A DNA stretch of 64,000 nt from Ovis canadensis (lineage: Eukaryota; Chordata; Mammalia; Artiodactyla; Bovidae), in assembly GCF_042477335.2 (NCBI RefSeq), contig NC_091245.1:115726501-115790500 (forward strand), given 5' to 3'. Made by a program: the position numbers and the translations under genes. Under the pieces are notes generated by a model. The model saw nothing but the letters and a program-made list of their open reading frames with translations. It had not been told where the DNA came from and did no database searches. Below are positions 32,601 through 42,933 of the stretch, piece after piece (the stretch's first letter is position 1; each line of letters opens with the position of its first letter).

Positions 32601-34413
32601 AAGTCAGATTCCTGTGAACATAACTCTTCACACAGCAAGAAGGACAAAGTGGTGATTTGTCAGAGGTAAGAGAAAAGGCTTTGGCGAAGAGCCACTGAGT
32701 ATTAACTATCTGATGACAGAGATGCTCTGCGAGGGAAAAAGAAGCTATGTCTGTAGCTAACCTAGATTTGGATCATGAAGGCCTCCATTTTCACAAAGAT
32801 TATGGTTGCATTTGAAATTTCCATACATCTAGTGGAAAGATTGCCCTATTCAACAACAGGTCTCATGATGAAAAATAAAATCTCTGCCTTTTATTCAAAA
32901 TCTTAAATGTTTTGCCCCCATTTTATATCTTAACATTTACATTATTCTTTTTCTCTAATGTCTTTAGGGTGAGCCATGAAGAAGTAAAAAAATGGGCTGA
33001 ATCACTGGAAAACCTGATTATTCATGAATGTAAGTATGACAGCTTCCCACCATCTACCACTCCCCAAGATGAAGATAAAGCATGCTGGGTAGACAGGTTA
33101 TTTCATAGTACACTTGATCTGATAGGAATTACAGAAAGGCTTGGATTTCTCCTAAATTTCAGGCTCAGAAAAATTAGTTCCCTTAAAATGTTACCATACC
33201 CTAGATCTTTGTGGTATACAATGGAAAGCTCATACATAGCCCATGTGGAAAACCATCTTTCTCACCACATCAAAAAAGGACAGAGGAAAAACTCCAAATA
33301 GTTAGATTTCTTTCAGAATTGACCTCAGTTTCTCTTCCCAAACTCACTTTGGCAACTAGGGGCAGCATAGGTATCTCAGAAGCATAAAATGTTCCCGAAA
33401 GAAACTTTAAACCTTGAGCAAGAAACACTAGGTATAAATGGTATCCAATAGATATCAAACATAGATTAAAATTATCTGACCCTCAGTAATCCCTCCAGCA
33501 GGGGAGACAGGGAACTATTTGAACCAATGCTTTCTTCCCTCAAGTATCCCAGCTTTACTTGCAATACAGTGTCCACCGGTGCAATGACAGCTGTGGTCCT
33601 TTCTCCTCTGTCACAGGTGGGCTGGCAGCTTTCAAAGCTTTCTTGAAGTCTGAATACAGTGAGGAGAACATTGACTTCTGGATCAGCTGTGAAGAATACA
33701 AGAAAATCAAATCACCCTCTAAACTAAGTCCCAAGGCCAAAAAGATCTATAATGAATTCATCTCAGTCCAGGCAACCAAAGAGGTAAGTATACATGGAAG
33801 AGAACTGTATAGATCTTAAAGAAACTTTCTAGACATTCAATAACATGGATCCTTAGATGATGTGAGTTAAAGCTACAACAGTGGAGCAGGTTATTATAAT
33901 CTTGACAGCCTCAAATAAGTTCGTTAAGTAAAAAGCTTTTTCATCTAGATGACTCAGATTATCTCCCGTCATGAATTTGCTTTGAATGAATCTTCCCAGT
34001 TTCTGAGAAATAATGGGAGATATTTCCCTGGGTTCTCTCACAGGTGCCAGGGTGGAGCCAAGTGTCCTTTTATTCACTCCTGAGGTATAGAGGGTGCGCA
34101 CTCATACAGAGCTCACAACCTCCCATCCTTATGGGGTAAAATGTATAATGGACCTTTGGCCTCTGCCCCTCAGGTAAACCTGGACTCTTGCACCAGGGAG
34201 GAGACAAGCCGGAACATGCTGGAGCCCACAATAACTTGCTTCGATGAGGCTCAGAAGAAGATTTTCAACCTGATGGAAAAGGATTCATACCGCCGCTTCC
34301 TCAAATCTCGATTCTACCTTGATTTGGTCAACCTTTCCAGCTGTGGGTCAGAGAAGCAGAAAGGAGCAAAGAGTTCCACAGACTGTGCTTCCCTAGTCCC
34401 CCAGTGCGCCTAG
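29651..34413 (+). CDS. RGS4: RGS4, regulator of G-protein signalling 4 (spliced, five coding exons)
   Basis: The CDS joins 29651-29694, 32561-32665, 32968-33029, 33617-33783 and 34174-34413: 618 nt, 205 residues plus TAG, the usual length of RGS4. RGS4 is a GTPase-activating protein for Gi/o and Gq alpha subunits and shortens GPCR signalling at the plasma membrane; it is known mainly from brain and heart. The N-terminal 33 residues form the amphipathic membrane-binding helix; Cys2 (known arginylation/N-degron and palmitoylation site) and Cys12 are present. The RGS box spans about residues 62-178, with known G-alpha contacts Glu83, Tyr84, Ser85, Glu87, Asn88, Asn128, Leu159, Asp163 and Arg167 all retained. 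Cys71 and Cys95 are also kept. The C-terminal tail (about 179-205) is the more variable part. The frame has no break, so the gene looks functional. R4-family paralogues are excluded by the whole-length match. Confidence 0.98.
29695..32560 (+). other. RGS4: RGS4 intron 1
   Basis: A 2,866-bp intron with donor GTAAGA and acceptor TTGTGTGCAG. It contains a diverged antisense MIR-like piece at about 31010-31125 ('caaggtcacacaggtggtgg') and no ruminant-specific retroposon. Frames such as 30151-30360 and 31958-32200 have no support as exons. Confidence 0.93.
32561..32665 (+). CDS. RGS4: RGS4 coding exon 2
   Basis: 105 bp, completing Ser15 and encoding residues 16-49 plus two bases of Arg50. It covers the rest of the N-terminal helix and the linker with the [15 protein letters not shown] run. 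Donor GTAAGA. Position 40 is Ser; I recall Asn in human. Confidence 0.97.
32666..32967 (+). other. RGS4: RGS4 intron 2
   Basis: 302 bp, GT-AG, with a pyrimidine-rich acceptor TCTTTAG. Nothing else recognised. Confidence 0.93.
32968..33029 (+). CDS. RGS4: RGS4 coding exon 3
   Basis: 62 bp, completing Arg50 and encoding residues 51-70 plus the first base of Cys71 ([20 protein letters not shown]), the start of the RGS box. Donor GTAAGT. The frame stays open for 90 codons into intron 3, to a TAG at 33299-33301. Confidence 0.97.
33030..33616 (+). other. RGS4: RGS4 intron 3
   Basis: 587 bp, donor GTAAGT, acceptor CTGTCACAG. The first 270 bp are open in frame with exon 3; see the finding on intron retention. 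No repeat recognised. Confidence 0.92.
33617..33783 (+). CDS. RGS4: RGS4 coding exon 4
   Basis: 167 bp, completing Cys71 and encoding residues 72-126, the first half of the RGS fold including the YSEEN loop (84-88) that contacts G-alpha switch regions. It ends on a codon boundary (Glu126). Donor GTAAGT. Confidence 0.98.
33784..34173 (+). other. RGS4: RGS4 intron 4
   Basis: 390 bp, GT-AG, acceptor CTCTGCCCCTCAG. No gene or repeat recognised inside. Confidence 0.93.
34174..34413 (+). CDS. RGS4: RGS4 coding exon 5 with stop
   Basis: 240 bp for residues 127-205 and TAG. It holds Asn128, Leu159, Asp163 and Arg167 of the G-alpha interface. From memory of the human protein, Leu180, Ser185 and Thr195 differ (Pro, Ala and Ala there). 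These lie in the C-terminal tail. Confidence 0.98.
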   Translation, partial: VNLDSCTREETSRNMLEPTITCFDEAQKKIFNLMEKDSYRRFLKSRFYLDLVNLSSCGSEKQKGAKSSTDCASLVPQCA

Positions 34414-34832
34414 TCCTCACTCAGCAGTGGAAGGCTGAGATGCCAAGACTATGCCTGGAAAACCCGAGGCCAAATATTGATCTTTATTAAGCACCAGTGC
34501 TTTTTCCACATTGCAGCCTAGTGTTCATGCTGCTGGCTATGTGTGAGTCAGTCCCATACAGAAACTAGATAACATTTTGGTGTTCATCAGGGCAGGACCT
34601 CATCCCAGTCTAGTTGTCTCAGATTTCTTTTAGTGTGCCATGTGAGCAGATATCCGAATAAGGGCCTTGTGGGTCTGGATTTTCAAAGATTTGGCAGTTC
34701 TCTCCTGCCAACAGTGTGACCTCAGATTGGTTGGTTCGTGGTTGGTACGCTTCATGTGACATCCACAGGCGCATGTGTTCTGTTAACCAGTCTTGAGATG
34801 TTTAGATGGGGTTGATCTATTTTATGTATCTC

Positions 34833-34928
34833 TGTGTGTGCATGTGTGTGTGTGTATATGTATATATACACACATATATACAAACTCGCAGTCTGCCTAT
34901 ATGTATGCATGTATACATACATATATAT
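34833..34928. repeat. TG/TA microsatellite in RGS4 3' UTR
   Basis: An interrupted (TG)n tract followed by TATATG/CATACA-type repeats up to 34928. The alternating purine-pyrimidine sequence is partly self-complementary. Confidence 0.85.
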
Positions 34929-35194
34929 TTCTGCAAGAATAGACAAGAGAGACCCGAGGTGCTCATAATTAGACTGTGTGAATATATTTACATGCATGTT
35001 CTGATCCCCTGTCTTTCACTCTGCAACTGAACACAGCAAACTAAACCAGGTGCCCTGCCGGCTACAAAAGGGATGCTAACCTATGGAAAGTTGATTCTGT
35101 AAAACTCCGTGAGTTCTTACTGGAGAAGCATGGACTTCATGCTAAATTTAACCACCGACAGCTTCCAAGTTGGATAGTATTCTAAGGAGAAAAC

Positions 35195-35200
35195 ATTAAA
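35195..35200 (+). promoter_or_regulatory. RGS4: Candidate proximal poly(A) signal ATTAAA
   Basis: ATTAAA followed by A's, with a TGTCTTGGTTGT-type GT-rich stretch about 25-40 bp downstream. It would give a 3' UTR of about 0.8 kb. Confidence 0.35.
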
Positions 35201-35854
35201 AAAGGTCTGTCTGACACAGTGCTGTCTTGGTTGTCACTAATGGCACTTTTGAGTCCCCGAGCTGCTGGCCTCCCCTTCTTTGCCTGGGTGCTTGATGCAT
35301 AATAGCAGCAGCCAGGTTGATATGGAGTTGGAGAAACAGTGCTTGAACTGAATGAAGAAACATAGGTAAAGCCTTGCCAGCTCTACCTACTATAAGATGC
35401 TGGTTTAGTACGGGCACAGAATTTAAAGGTTAAAGGTTAATGTTCTTATCCCCTACTCTTTTTTCCTCTCTTGATTAAGGTGCTCTTCTCATTTTGTTTT
35501 TCCCTGAGAACTTTAGCCATTAGATGAGGCTCCTTAATTCATTGGGGTTGTTTTTCCCCCATAGTGGCTCTAGGCTATATACTTGTTCCTTGTAAACCAG
35601 CATCAGGGGAAAGATTACATTTTATAAGGGGGGAACATGTTTTCACAAACTGAAAAGCCCACATAAATTTCCCTTTTGAAGGTGGAATCTGGCTCATTGA
35701 ATCCCAAACATCAGGACTAACAGAGCCTGAAAGCATTTCATTTTAGGCTCTGAGATGAAATGAGAGAGAAAAGGGATAAAAGAAAAAAAGGATATCAATT
35801 TTAAAACTACTGTTTAGAATTTTCCAAGGCACATGAAATACTTGAAAATGTCTC

Positions 35855-35912
35855 ATTTATGTTATTTATGATGTTTTGTGTAATGTTTTTATTATTGTAT
35901 TGTTTTATAAAC
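35855..35912 (+). promoter_or_regulatory. RGS4: AU-rich element in RGS4 3' UTR
   Basis: Two ATTTA pentamers (35855-35859, 35864-35868) followed by a T-rich stretch to about 35912. A class of element linked to mRNA turnover; its function here is inferred. Confidence 0.5.
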
Positions 35913-36135
35913 AGAGGTGCGAGATATCACCTGAATTATTAATGAATGGCCAGGAAGTAATTTTCTTCTCATTCTTCTAAAATTGCTGCCTTTGAAGTGC
36001 ACACACATTCATGCATGAACACTGCACTGATTCTTCCAGTATAACTTACAAACATGGACACCTTTGTGGTTTTTAAGCCAATACACTGGGCTATAAAATG
36101 AAGACATTGGAGTATGTGTATAAAAGTCTCATTGT

Positions 36136-36141
36136 ATTAAA
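36136..36141 (+). promoter_or_regulatory. RGS4: Candidate poly(A) signal ATTAAA
   Basis: ATTAAA in 'cattgtattaaatttatag', followed within 30 bp by a pyrimidine-rich stretch. It would give a 3' UTR of about 1.7 kb. Confidence 0.45.
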
Positions 36142-36597
36142 TTTATAGGTTTCCTCAACTGTACCCTTTCTATATCTCTAGCAGTTTTGCTTTCCATGCC
36201 TCCAGAGTTTCTTATCAGTGTCTCTTTCTGTTATACACATTTCCACCCTTTGTCTCTAATTAACTCCAGGATCCAAATGTGTAACTCTATCGGTCTTGCC
36301 CTATTAGAACTGTCATGATTTTCAGACCGTATCTGTACTCAGACTGCTGTCTCACCAATAGGCAGGAAGGTCATTCTGAATGAGAAGTAAATTATTTTAT
36401 GTAATACATTTCTCAAGTGTGTTTTTCCATTGTATTTCCTCCTTATTTCATCACTATTTGGCATGCTGAGCTTACCTGCTCACAGTCCATGGACAGAATA
36501 CTCCTTCCATGTGCATGCCTATTTTTTTCATCATGTGCTTTAACAGCCTCAGAGCAGATGCTTCCAGTGAAACACACACAACTTAATAATAACGATA

Positions 36598-36603
36598 AAT
36601 AAA
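36598..36603 (+). promoter_or_regulatory. RGS4: Candidate distal poly(A) signal AATAAA
   Basis: A canonical AATAAA within 'gataaataaatac', the first perfect AATAAA I see after the stop. It would give a 3' UTR of about 2.2 kb. Confidence 0.45.
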
Positions 36604-36620
36604 TACTTCATGCAAAATTA

Positions 36621-37454
36621 TCTGCTTGCAAACACATTAATGATCCATAGAGACATGTTATGAGAAATAATAGCAGAGTGTGGGGGGATTGTAGAAAATG
36701 GCTAATAACCAGGTTTTTATCTCTCGCATGCCAGCTCTGGGAAAGAAAGTAGAAAATGAAAATTGTTTATGTCTTGGTTCCTGCCACTGCTCTGTCTGCC
36801 TTTATTCACAGAACTGAGGCAAGCTTGGCTTCAGAGACTTTGCTGAGCAGATTTGGCGGTTTACTTGCAGGTCCTCAGCAAGTTCTCAAGGGATAGAGTT
36901 CACCTCCCAGAGTGAGTGGCACTTGTTCTCCCTCCATTTACTGCCTGACTGAGAGAAGAGGGAAGCAGGAGGGGACTGAGGAGGGGCAGGGGAGCTACAG
37001 ATGACTGATAAATAGACCCTTGCCAAAATGGCTCAGAATGCTTTTCTTCTTTTACACATTCTTTTCCCTAGAAAAAACGTCATAGAATATTCACATTGAC
37101 AGTCGTAGGTATTGTCGTGAGACCTCCCCCCTCCCCCTACCTCTCTCATGCTTACAAGGGTTAGGGACAAAGGGTCTTATGCTATTTTGAGGAATAGATC
37201 CTCTTAAAGATCCGATGAAGACGATGAACTGTATACTAAGAAAAATACCCAAAGAAATCCAAACTCCTCATAAATATTTAAAGGAAACTCTTGCAACTGC
37301 AAAATGCACAAAACTGTCAACATTCTCACACACTCTAGGTGTGTCAGACTCTCACAGAGAGTGTGAGGTTGCAGTTCATACAACTTAACATCAAAAAGAG
37401 AAAAACAAAACCCAATTAAAAAATAGGTTGTGACAGAGCCCCTGTTTGGCAGAA
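36621..37454. other. Intergenic, no gene seen
   Basis: Unique-looking, including a G/A-rich patch near 36955-36995. No repeat or frame worth calling. Confidence 0.5.
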
Positions 37455-37500
37455 CACAACAAAATTTTGTAAAGCAATAATCTTTCAATTAAAAAATAAA
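37455..37500 (+). mobile_element. L1 3' terminal fragment
   Basis: 'caacaaaattttgtaaagca' followed by 'ttcaattaaaaaataaa' is the last few dozen bases of an artiodactyl L1 with its tail, next to a CA-rich stretch (about 37510-37545). Confidence 0.6.
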
Positions 37501-37552
37501 GTGGGAAAAAACCCACACTCACACACACCCACACACACACCCACAAAGTGTC

Positions 37553-38845
37553 TAAAAATATAAGCTGTAGATCTGAGCAGATATTTTCCAAAGAAGACAA
37601 ACAGATGGCCAACCGATTCATGAAAAGATGCTCAACATCAGTCATGGTCAAGAAGATGCACATGAAAACCATGAGATATCACCTCACACCTGTCAAAACG
37701 GCTATTATCAAAAAGTTAACAAGTTTTGCTGAGGATATGGAAAACAGTGGGAATGTAAATTAGTATAGCCAAAATGGAAAACAGTATGGAGGTTTCTCAA
37801 AGAATTAAAAATGGAACTACTATACAATCCAGCAATTCCACTTTTGGGTATTTTCTAGAGAAAAAAAACCCCACTAATTTGAAAATAATGTATGAACCTC
37901 TATATTCATTGTAGCACTATTAACAATCGTCAAGATATGGAAGCAACCTAAGAGTCCATTAATGAATGAATGGATAAAGAAGATTTGGTATATAAATATA
38001 CAGTGGACTATTACTCAGCCACAAAGAAGAATGGAACGTTGGCATTTGCAGCAACATGGATAGACCTAGGGGGTACTATGTTAAGTGAAATAAGTCAGAC
38101 AGAAAAAAGCAATTTCACTTATTTGTGGAAACTAAAAAGCAAACAAACAACAACAACAAAAGAACCAAAACAGAGCAAATGAATAAACATAACAAAACCA
38201 AAATAGAGTCATAAGTGCAGAGAACAAACAGGTGGTTGTCAGAGGAGAGGTGGTGGGGAGATGACTAACATAGGTGGGGGAGATTAGGAGCTACCAACTT
38301 CCAGTTACCAAATAAATGAGTCATAATTCAGTCACAGGGATGAAATACACGTGTAGGGAATATAGTCAAGAATAATTAATATTTTTGTATGGTGACAAAG
38401 ATGGTCAAAATGTCCAACCTTTCGTTATAAGATAAATAAATACTAGAGATATAATGTGTGTACACGCTAAGTTGCTTCAGTTGTGTTCAACTCTTTGTAA
38501 CCCTATGGACTGCAGCCCATTAGGCTCCTCTGTACATGGGATTCTCCAACAAGAATACTGAAGTTGGTTGCCATTTTCTTTTCCAGAGGAGAAATGTAAT
38601 GTACAACTTGATTGATATAATTAACACTGCTGTAGGTTATATATGGAAGACAAGAAGAGGATGAATCCTTAGAGTTCTCATCACAAGGGAAAATATTTTT
38701 CTTTTATTTTGTATCTGTATAAGGAGATGGACATACATTAAACTTATTGCGGTAATCATTTCATAATTATGTAATTTAAATAATTATGCTATACACCTTA
38801 AACTTAAAACAGTGCTTGATGTCAATTATATCTCAGTAAAAGTGG
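37553..38845 (+). mobile_element. L1 ORF2 3' part and 3' UTR
   Basis: Sense L1 covering the ORF2 C-terminus ('gagatatcacctcacacctg', 'aacagtatggaggtttctca', 'atggataaagaagatttggt') and a 3' UTR ending 'ttatatctcagtaaaagtgg'. It is interrupted by a SINE at 38460-38592. Frames at 37548-37763 and 37970-38182 are ORF2 relics. Confidence 0.88.
38460..38592 (-). mobile_element. Bov-A/Bov-tA SINE fragment inside L1
   Basis: Antisense Bov-A unit ('gttcaactctttgtaaccct', 'tgggattctccaacaagaat'). The L1 3' UTR text stops at 'gatataatgtg' and resumes with 'gtaatgtacaac', so TAATGT is repeated on both sides as a short duplication. Confidence 0.8.
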
Positions 38846-38861
38846 AAGACACTGATTCATT

Positions 38862-39060
38862 TAAAATGACTATATTTAACAAGGACCTATTGTATAGCAC
38901 AGGCAACCCTAATCAATGTTGTGTGGCAGCCTGAATGGGAGGGGCGTCTGGGCAAGATGGACACACGTATATGCATGGCTGAGTCCCTTCCCTGTGCCCC
39001 TGAAACTATTACAACATTGTTAATTGGCTGACTCTAACACAAAATAAAAAGTTAAAGAAA
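38862..39060 (+). mobile_element. L1 3' UTR, different subfamily
   Basis: 'aaggacctattgtatagcac', 'ctgaaactattacaacattg' and 'acacaaaataaaaagttaaa' belong to an artiodactyl L1 3' end distinct from the preceding copy. Confidence 0.7.
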
Positions 39061-39094
39061 ACTGGAAGAAAAATACATGGGCATATAGGTATAT

Positions 39095-39172
39095 GTACGT
39101 GTGTGAGTGAGTGCTATCGTTTCCGACTCTTTGAGACTCCATGGACTGTAGCCCACCAGACTACTCTGTCCA
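39095..39172 (-). mobile_element. Bov-A SINE fragment
   Basis: Antisense partial unit: 'ccgactctttgagactccat' and 'ctgtagcccaccagactact'. Confidence 0.75.
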
Positions 39173-40045
39173 TTTTCATTGTTCACTTAAAAATATCATG
39201 AACAATTTCCCAAGGGTATAGCCATCTACCAATTATTTCTAATATAGCCTCATTAAATTCCATAGTTTGAATGTACCATATTTGATTCAAGAAGTTTTCA
39301 CTTTTAATTGATAAAAATGGATGTTTAACAACAATCTATATTAGCAATGTATAAATTAACAATAATAGGCATCCTTGTACTCATATGTTGGTATCCTTAT
39401 ATGTTGGTATCTTCCAAGATGGAGTCCCAGAAGAAGGATAGGATCACTGGGATAAATTAAAATAAATAAAATTTAAAAATTAATTAAAATAATAATAAAT
39501 AAATAAATAAAACAAAAAAGAGTAAGTACATTTTAGGTGTTAAAAATGCACATTCATTTGAACAGTATAAAATGTCCCATATCTTTATGGCATTAAATAA
39601 GTCATAATGCCATATTTACCATAATGCCAGGATTACCAATCTGATGGGATAAAGGTGACATCTTGTTGTTTTCACCTGTGTTGTCCTAACCACTCATGAA
39701 GTTGAAGACATTTATAAAATTTCACTGCCCATATCTACATTTTGCTACTGTTCATATTCATTCCAAACTATTTTGATTTTCTTTTTATTAATAGCTAAAA
39801 CCCTTCCCATAAAAATCAGATTAATTTTCTGCCTACTATATTTTTTATAATATTTTTCTGCCTCCATTTATGGTATCTTTTGCAAATGAAAATGTTTTAC
39901 TTTTTATGAAACCATCTGTCAAACTTTGCTTTATGGATCAAAGCTTCTAAGAAAGGTTACAAAGGCCACCTTCCTCAGGATATTTTGCTAGCATTCTATG
40001 TTTAATGCGAATGTTTTTAACTAGATTGTTTTTAGTTTTATTTAT
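39173..40045. other. Intergenic, AT-rich, no gene seen
   Basis: Includes an AATA-type low-complexity tract at about 39453-39515. Parts may be very old L1, but I cannot assign them. Confidence 0.4.
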
Positions 40046-40049
40046 GTTA

Positions 40050-40441
40050 ATATATTTGGAATTGAAAATATTGAATTATAGTTGATTTACAGTGTTATAT
40101 TAATTTCTGCTCTACAGCAAAGTGATTTAGTTATTATATATATTCTTTTTCATTATGGCTTATTATAGGATATTGGATATAGTTTCCTGTGCTATACAGT
40201 AGGACCTTGTTTTTTAATCTGTCTTATATAATAGTTTGCATTTGTTAATCCCACACTCCTAGTCCTTCCCTCCTCCATCCCTACTCCCCTTTGGCAATCA
40301 CAAGTCTGTTCTCTATATCTGCAAATCTATTTTTGTTTTGTAGATATGTTCATTTGTGTCATATCTTAGATTCCTCATGTAAGTGATATCATACATTTGT
40401 TTTACTCTTTCTGACTTATTTCACTTAGTATGATAATCTCT
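40050..40441 (-). mobile_element. L1 3' UTR, antisense, left part of a split L1
   Basis: Reverse complement of an L1 3' end: 'tagttgatttacagtgttat', 'atacagtaggaccttgtttt', 'ctttctgacttatttcactt'. It stops at 'tatgataatctct', where a BovB starts, and resumes at 42333. Confidence 0.88.
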
Positions 40442-42332
40442 CTGTCTGGGGAGGCCTTACAAATAGCTGTGAAAAGATGGGAAGTGAAAAGCAAAGGAGA
40501 AAAGGAAAGATATACCCATTTGAATGCAGAGTCCCAAAGAATAGCAAGGAGAGATAAGAAAGCCTTCCTCAGCAATCAATGCAAAGAAATAGAGGAAAAC
40601 AATAGAATAGGAAAGACTAGAGATCTCTTCAAGAAAATTAGAGATACCAAGGGAACACTTCATGCAAAGATGGGCTCAATAAAGGACAGAAATGGTATAG
40701 ACCTAACAGAAACAGAAGATATTAAGAAGAGGTGGCAAGAATACACAGAAAACTGTACAAAAAAGATCTTCACAACCCAGATAATCACAATGGCACACCA
40801 CATAGAGCCAGACATCCTGGAATGTAAAGTCACGTGGGCCTTAGGAAGCATCACTATGAACGAAGCTAGTGGAGGTGATGGAATTTTGAGCTATTTCAAA
40901 TCCTGAAAGATGATGCTGTGAAAGTGCTGCACTCAATATGCCAGCAAATATGAAAAACTCAGCAGTGACCACAGGACTGGAAAATGTCAGTTTTCAATCC
41001 AATCCCAAAGAAAGGCAATGCCAAAGAATGCTCAAACTACCACACAATTACACTCATCTCACATGCTAGTAAAGTAATGCTCAAAATTCTCCAAGCCAGG
41101 CTTCAGCAATACGTGAACCATGAACTCCCTGATGTTCAAGCTGGTTTTAGAAAAGGCAGAGAAACCAAAAGTTGATCAAACTGCCAACATCTGCTGGATC
41201 ATGGAAAAAGCAAGAGAGTTCCAGAGAAACATCTATTTCTGCTTTATTGACTATGCCAAAGCCTTTAACTGTGTGCATCACAATAAACTGTGGTAAATTC
41301 TGAAAGAGATGGACTACCAGAACACTTGACTTGCCTCTTGAGAAACCTGTATTCAGGTCAGGAAGCAACAGTTAGAACTGGACATGGAACAACAGACTGG
41401 TTCCAAATAGGAAAAGGAGTACGTCAAGGCTGTATATTGTCACCATGCTTATTTAACTTATATGCAGAGTACATCATGAGAAATGCTGGCCTGGAGGAAA
41501 TACAAGCTGGAATCAAGATTGCCGGGAGAAATATCAATAACCTCAGATGTGCAGATGACACCACCCTTATGAGAGAAAGTGAAGAAGAACTAAAGAGTCT
41601 CTTGATGAAAGTGAAAGAGGAGACAGAAAAAGTTGGCTTAAAGCTCAAGATTTAGAAAACTAAGATCATGGCATCTGGTCCCATTACTTCATGGCAGATA
41701 GATGGGAAAACAGTGGAAACAGTGTCAGACTTTGTTTTTCTGGGCTCCAAAATCACTGCAGATGGTGACTGCAGCCATGAAACTAAAAGATGCTTACTCC
41801 TTGGAAGGAAAGTTATGACCAACCTAGATAGCATATTAAAAAGCAGAGACATTACTTTGTCAACAGAGGACCATCTAATCAAGGCTATGGTTTTTCCAGT
41901 AGTCATGTATGGATGTGAGAGTTGGACTGTGAAGAAAGCTGAGCACTGAAGAATTGATGCTTTTGAACTGTGGTGTTGGAGAAGACCCTTGAGAGTCCCT
42001 TGGACTGCAAGCAGATCCCACCAGTCTATCCTAAAGGAGATTAATCTTGACTGTTCATTGGAAGGACTGATCTTGAAGCTGAAACTCCAATACTTTGGCC
42101 ACCTGATGTGAAGAGCTGACTCATTGGAAAAGACCCTGATGCTGGGAAATATTGAGGGCAGGAGGATAGGGGGACGACAGAGGATGAGATGGTTGAATGC
42201 CATCATCAACTTGATGGACATGGGTTTGGGTGGACTGCGGGAGTTGGTAATGGACAGGGAGACCTGGCGTGCTGCGATGCATGGGGTCGCAATGAGTTGG
42301 ACATGACTGAGTGAGTGAACTGAACTGAACTG
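40442..42332 (+). mobile_element. BovB LINE with most of the RT, sense, defective
   Basis: 5'-truncated BovB from 'tgtctggggaggccttacaa' to ACTGAACTGAACTG. It contains linker, RT and C-terminal region in pieces: frames at 40430-40906, 40984-41175, 41290-41655 and 41668-41949. RT motif QGCILSPCLFNLY is seen near 41430-41465. The catalytic box at 41548-41559 reads Cys-Ala-Asp-Asp: the Tyr codon TAT has become TGT. Stops and frameshifts separate the pieces. No duplication is visible; the host L1 joins almost seamlessly across the insertion. Confidence 0.93.
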
Positions 42333-42394
42333 AGGTCCATCCATGTTGCTGTAAATTATTTCATTAGTTTCAATGGCTGAATAATATTCCTTTA

Positions 42395-42449
<55 letters not shown>

Positions 42450-42783
42450 CTTGTCCATTTGTTCATGGACACTTAGGGTGTTTCCATGTCTTGGCTATTG
42501 TGAATAGTTGTACTATGCACATACGGGCACATATGCCTTTTTGAATTATAGTTTTGTCCAGATATATGCCCAGGAGTGCAATTGCTAGATCATATGGAGA
42601 CTCTATTTTTAGTTTTTTAAGGAACCTCCATTCTGTTTTTCATAGTGACTGCACAAATTTACATTCTTACATACAGTGTAAGAGGGTTCCCTGTTCTCCA
42701 CACTGTCTCGCACGTTTTATATTTGTAGACTTGTTAGTGATGGCCATTCTGACTGAAGTGTGGTGGTACTTCTAGAATTTATT
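42333..42783 (-). mobile_element. L1 ORF2 end, antisense, right part of a split L1
   Basis: It continues the L1 from 'aggtccatccatgttgctg' through 'gttcatggacacttagggtg' and 'atgcccaggagtgcaattgc' to 'ctgactgaagtgtggtggta'. It carries the TG/TA microsatellite. Confidence 0.87.
42395..42447. repeat. (TG)n(TA)n microsatellite
   Basis: About eight TG units followed by about 18 TA units, inside the antisense L1. Confidence 0.95.
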
Positions 42784-42933
42784 ATTTATTTAATTTTTTA
42801 AAATTAATTAATTAATTGGCAGTACTATGCAGCATGTGGGATCTTATTAATAGTTCCCTGATTAGGGATCAAACATATGTCCCGTGCATTAGAAGCATGG
42901 AGTCCTAATCAGCTGACCATCAGGGAAGTCCCC
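42784..42933 (-). mobile_element. tRNA-derived SINE (CHR-like), antisense, inside L1
   Basis: 'gcagcatgtgggatcttatt', 'tccctgattagggatcaaac' and 'gaccatcagggaagtccc' are the reverse complement of a cetartiodactyl tRNA SINE. A 13-bp duplication TCT(A/G)GAATTTATT at 42771-42783 and 42934-42946, with one mismatch, marks both ends. Confidence 0.88.

Larger units (their letters stand above)
34414..36620 (+). other. RGS4: RGS4 3' UTR (predicted extent)
   Basis: Repeat-free AT-rich sequence after the stop. It contains a TG/TA microsatellite, ATTTA motifs and three possible polyadenylation hexamers (35195, 36136, 36598). A UTR of about 2 kb is plausible for RGS4, but which hexamer is used cannot be decided here. 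Confidence 0.6.

Noticed and set aside
41652..42458. 268-codon minus-strand frame
   Set aside because: It is the antisense shadow of the sense BovB plus the TG/TA microsatellite, which gives its Tyr-Ile/His-Thr repeats.
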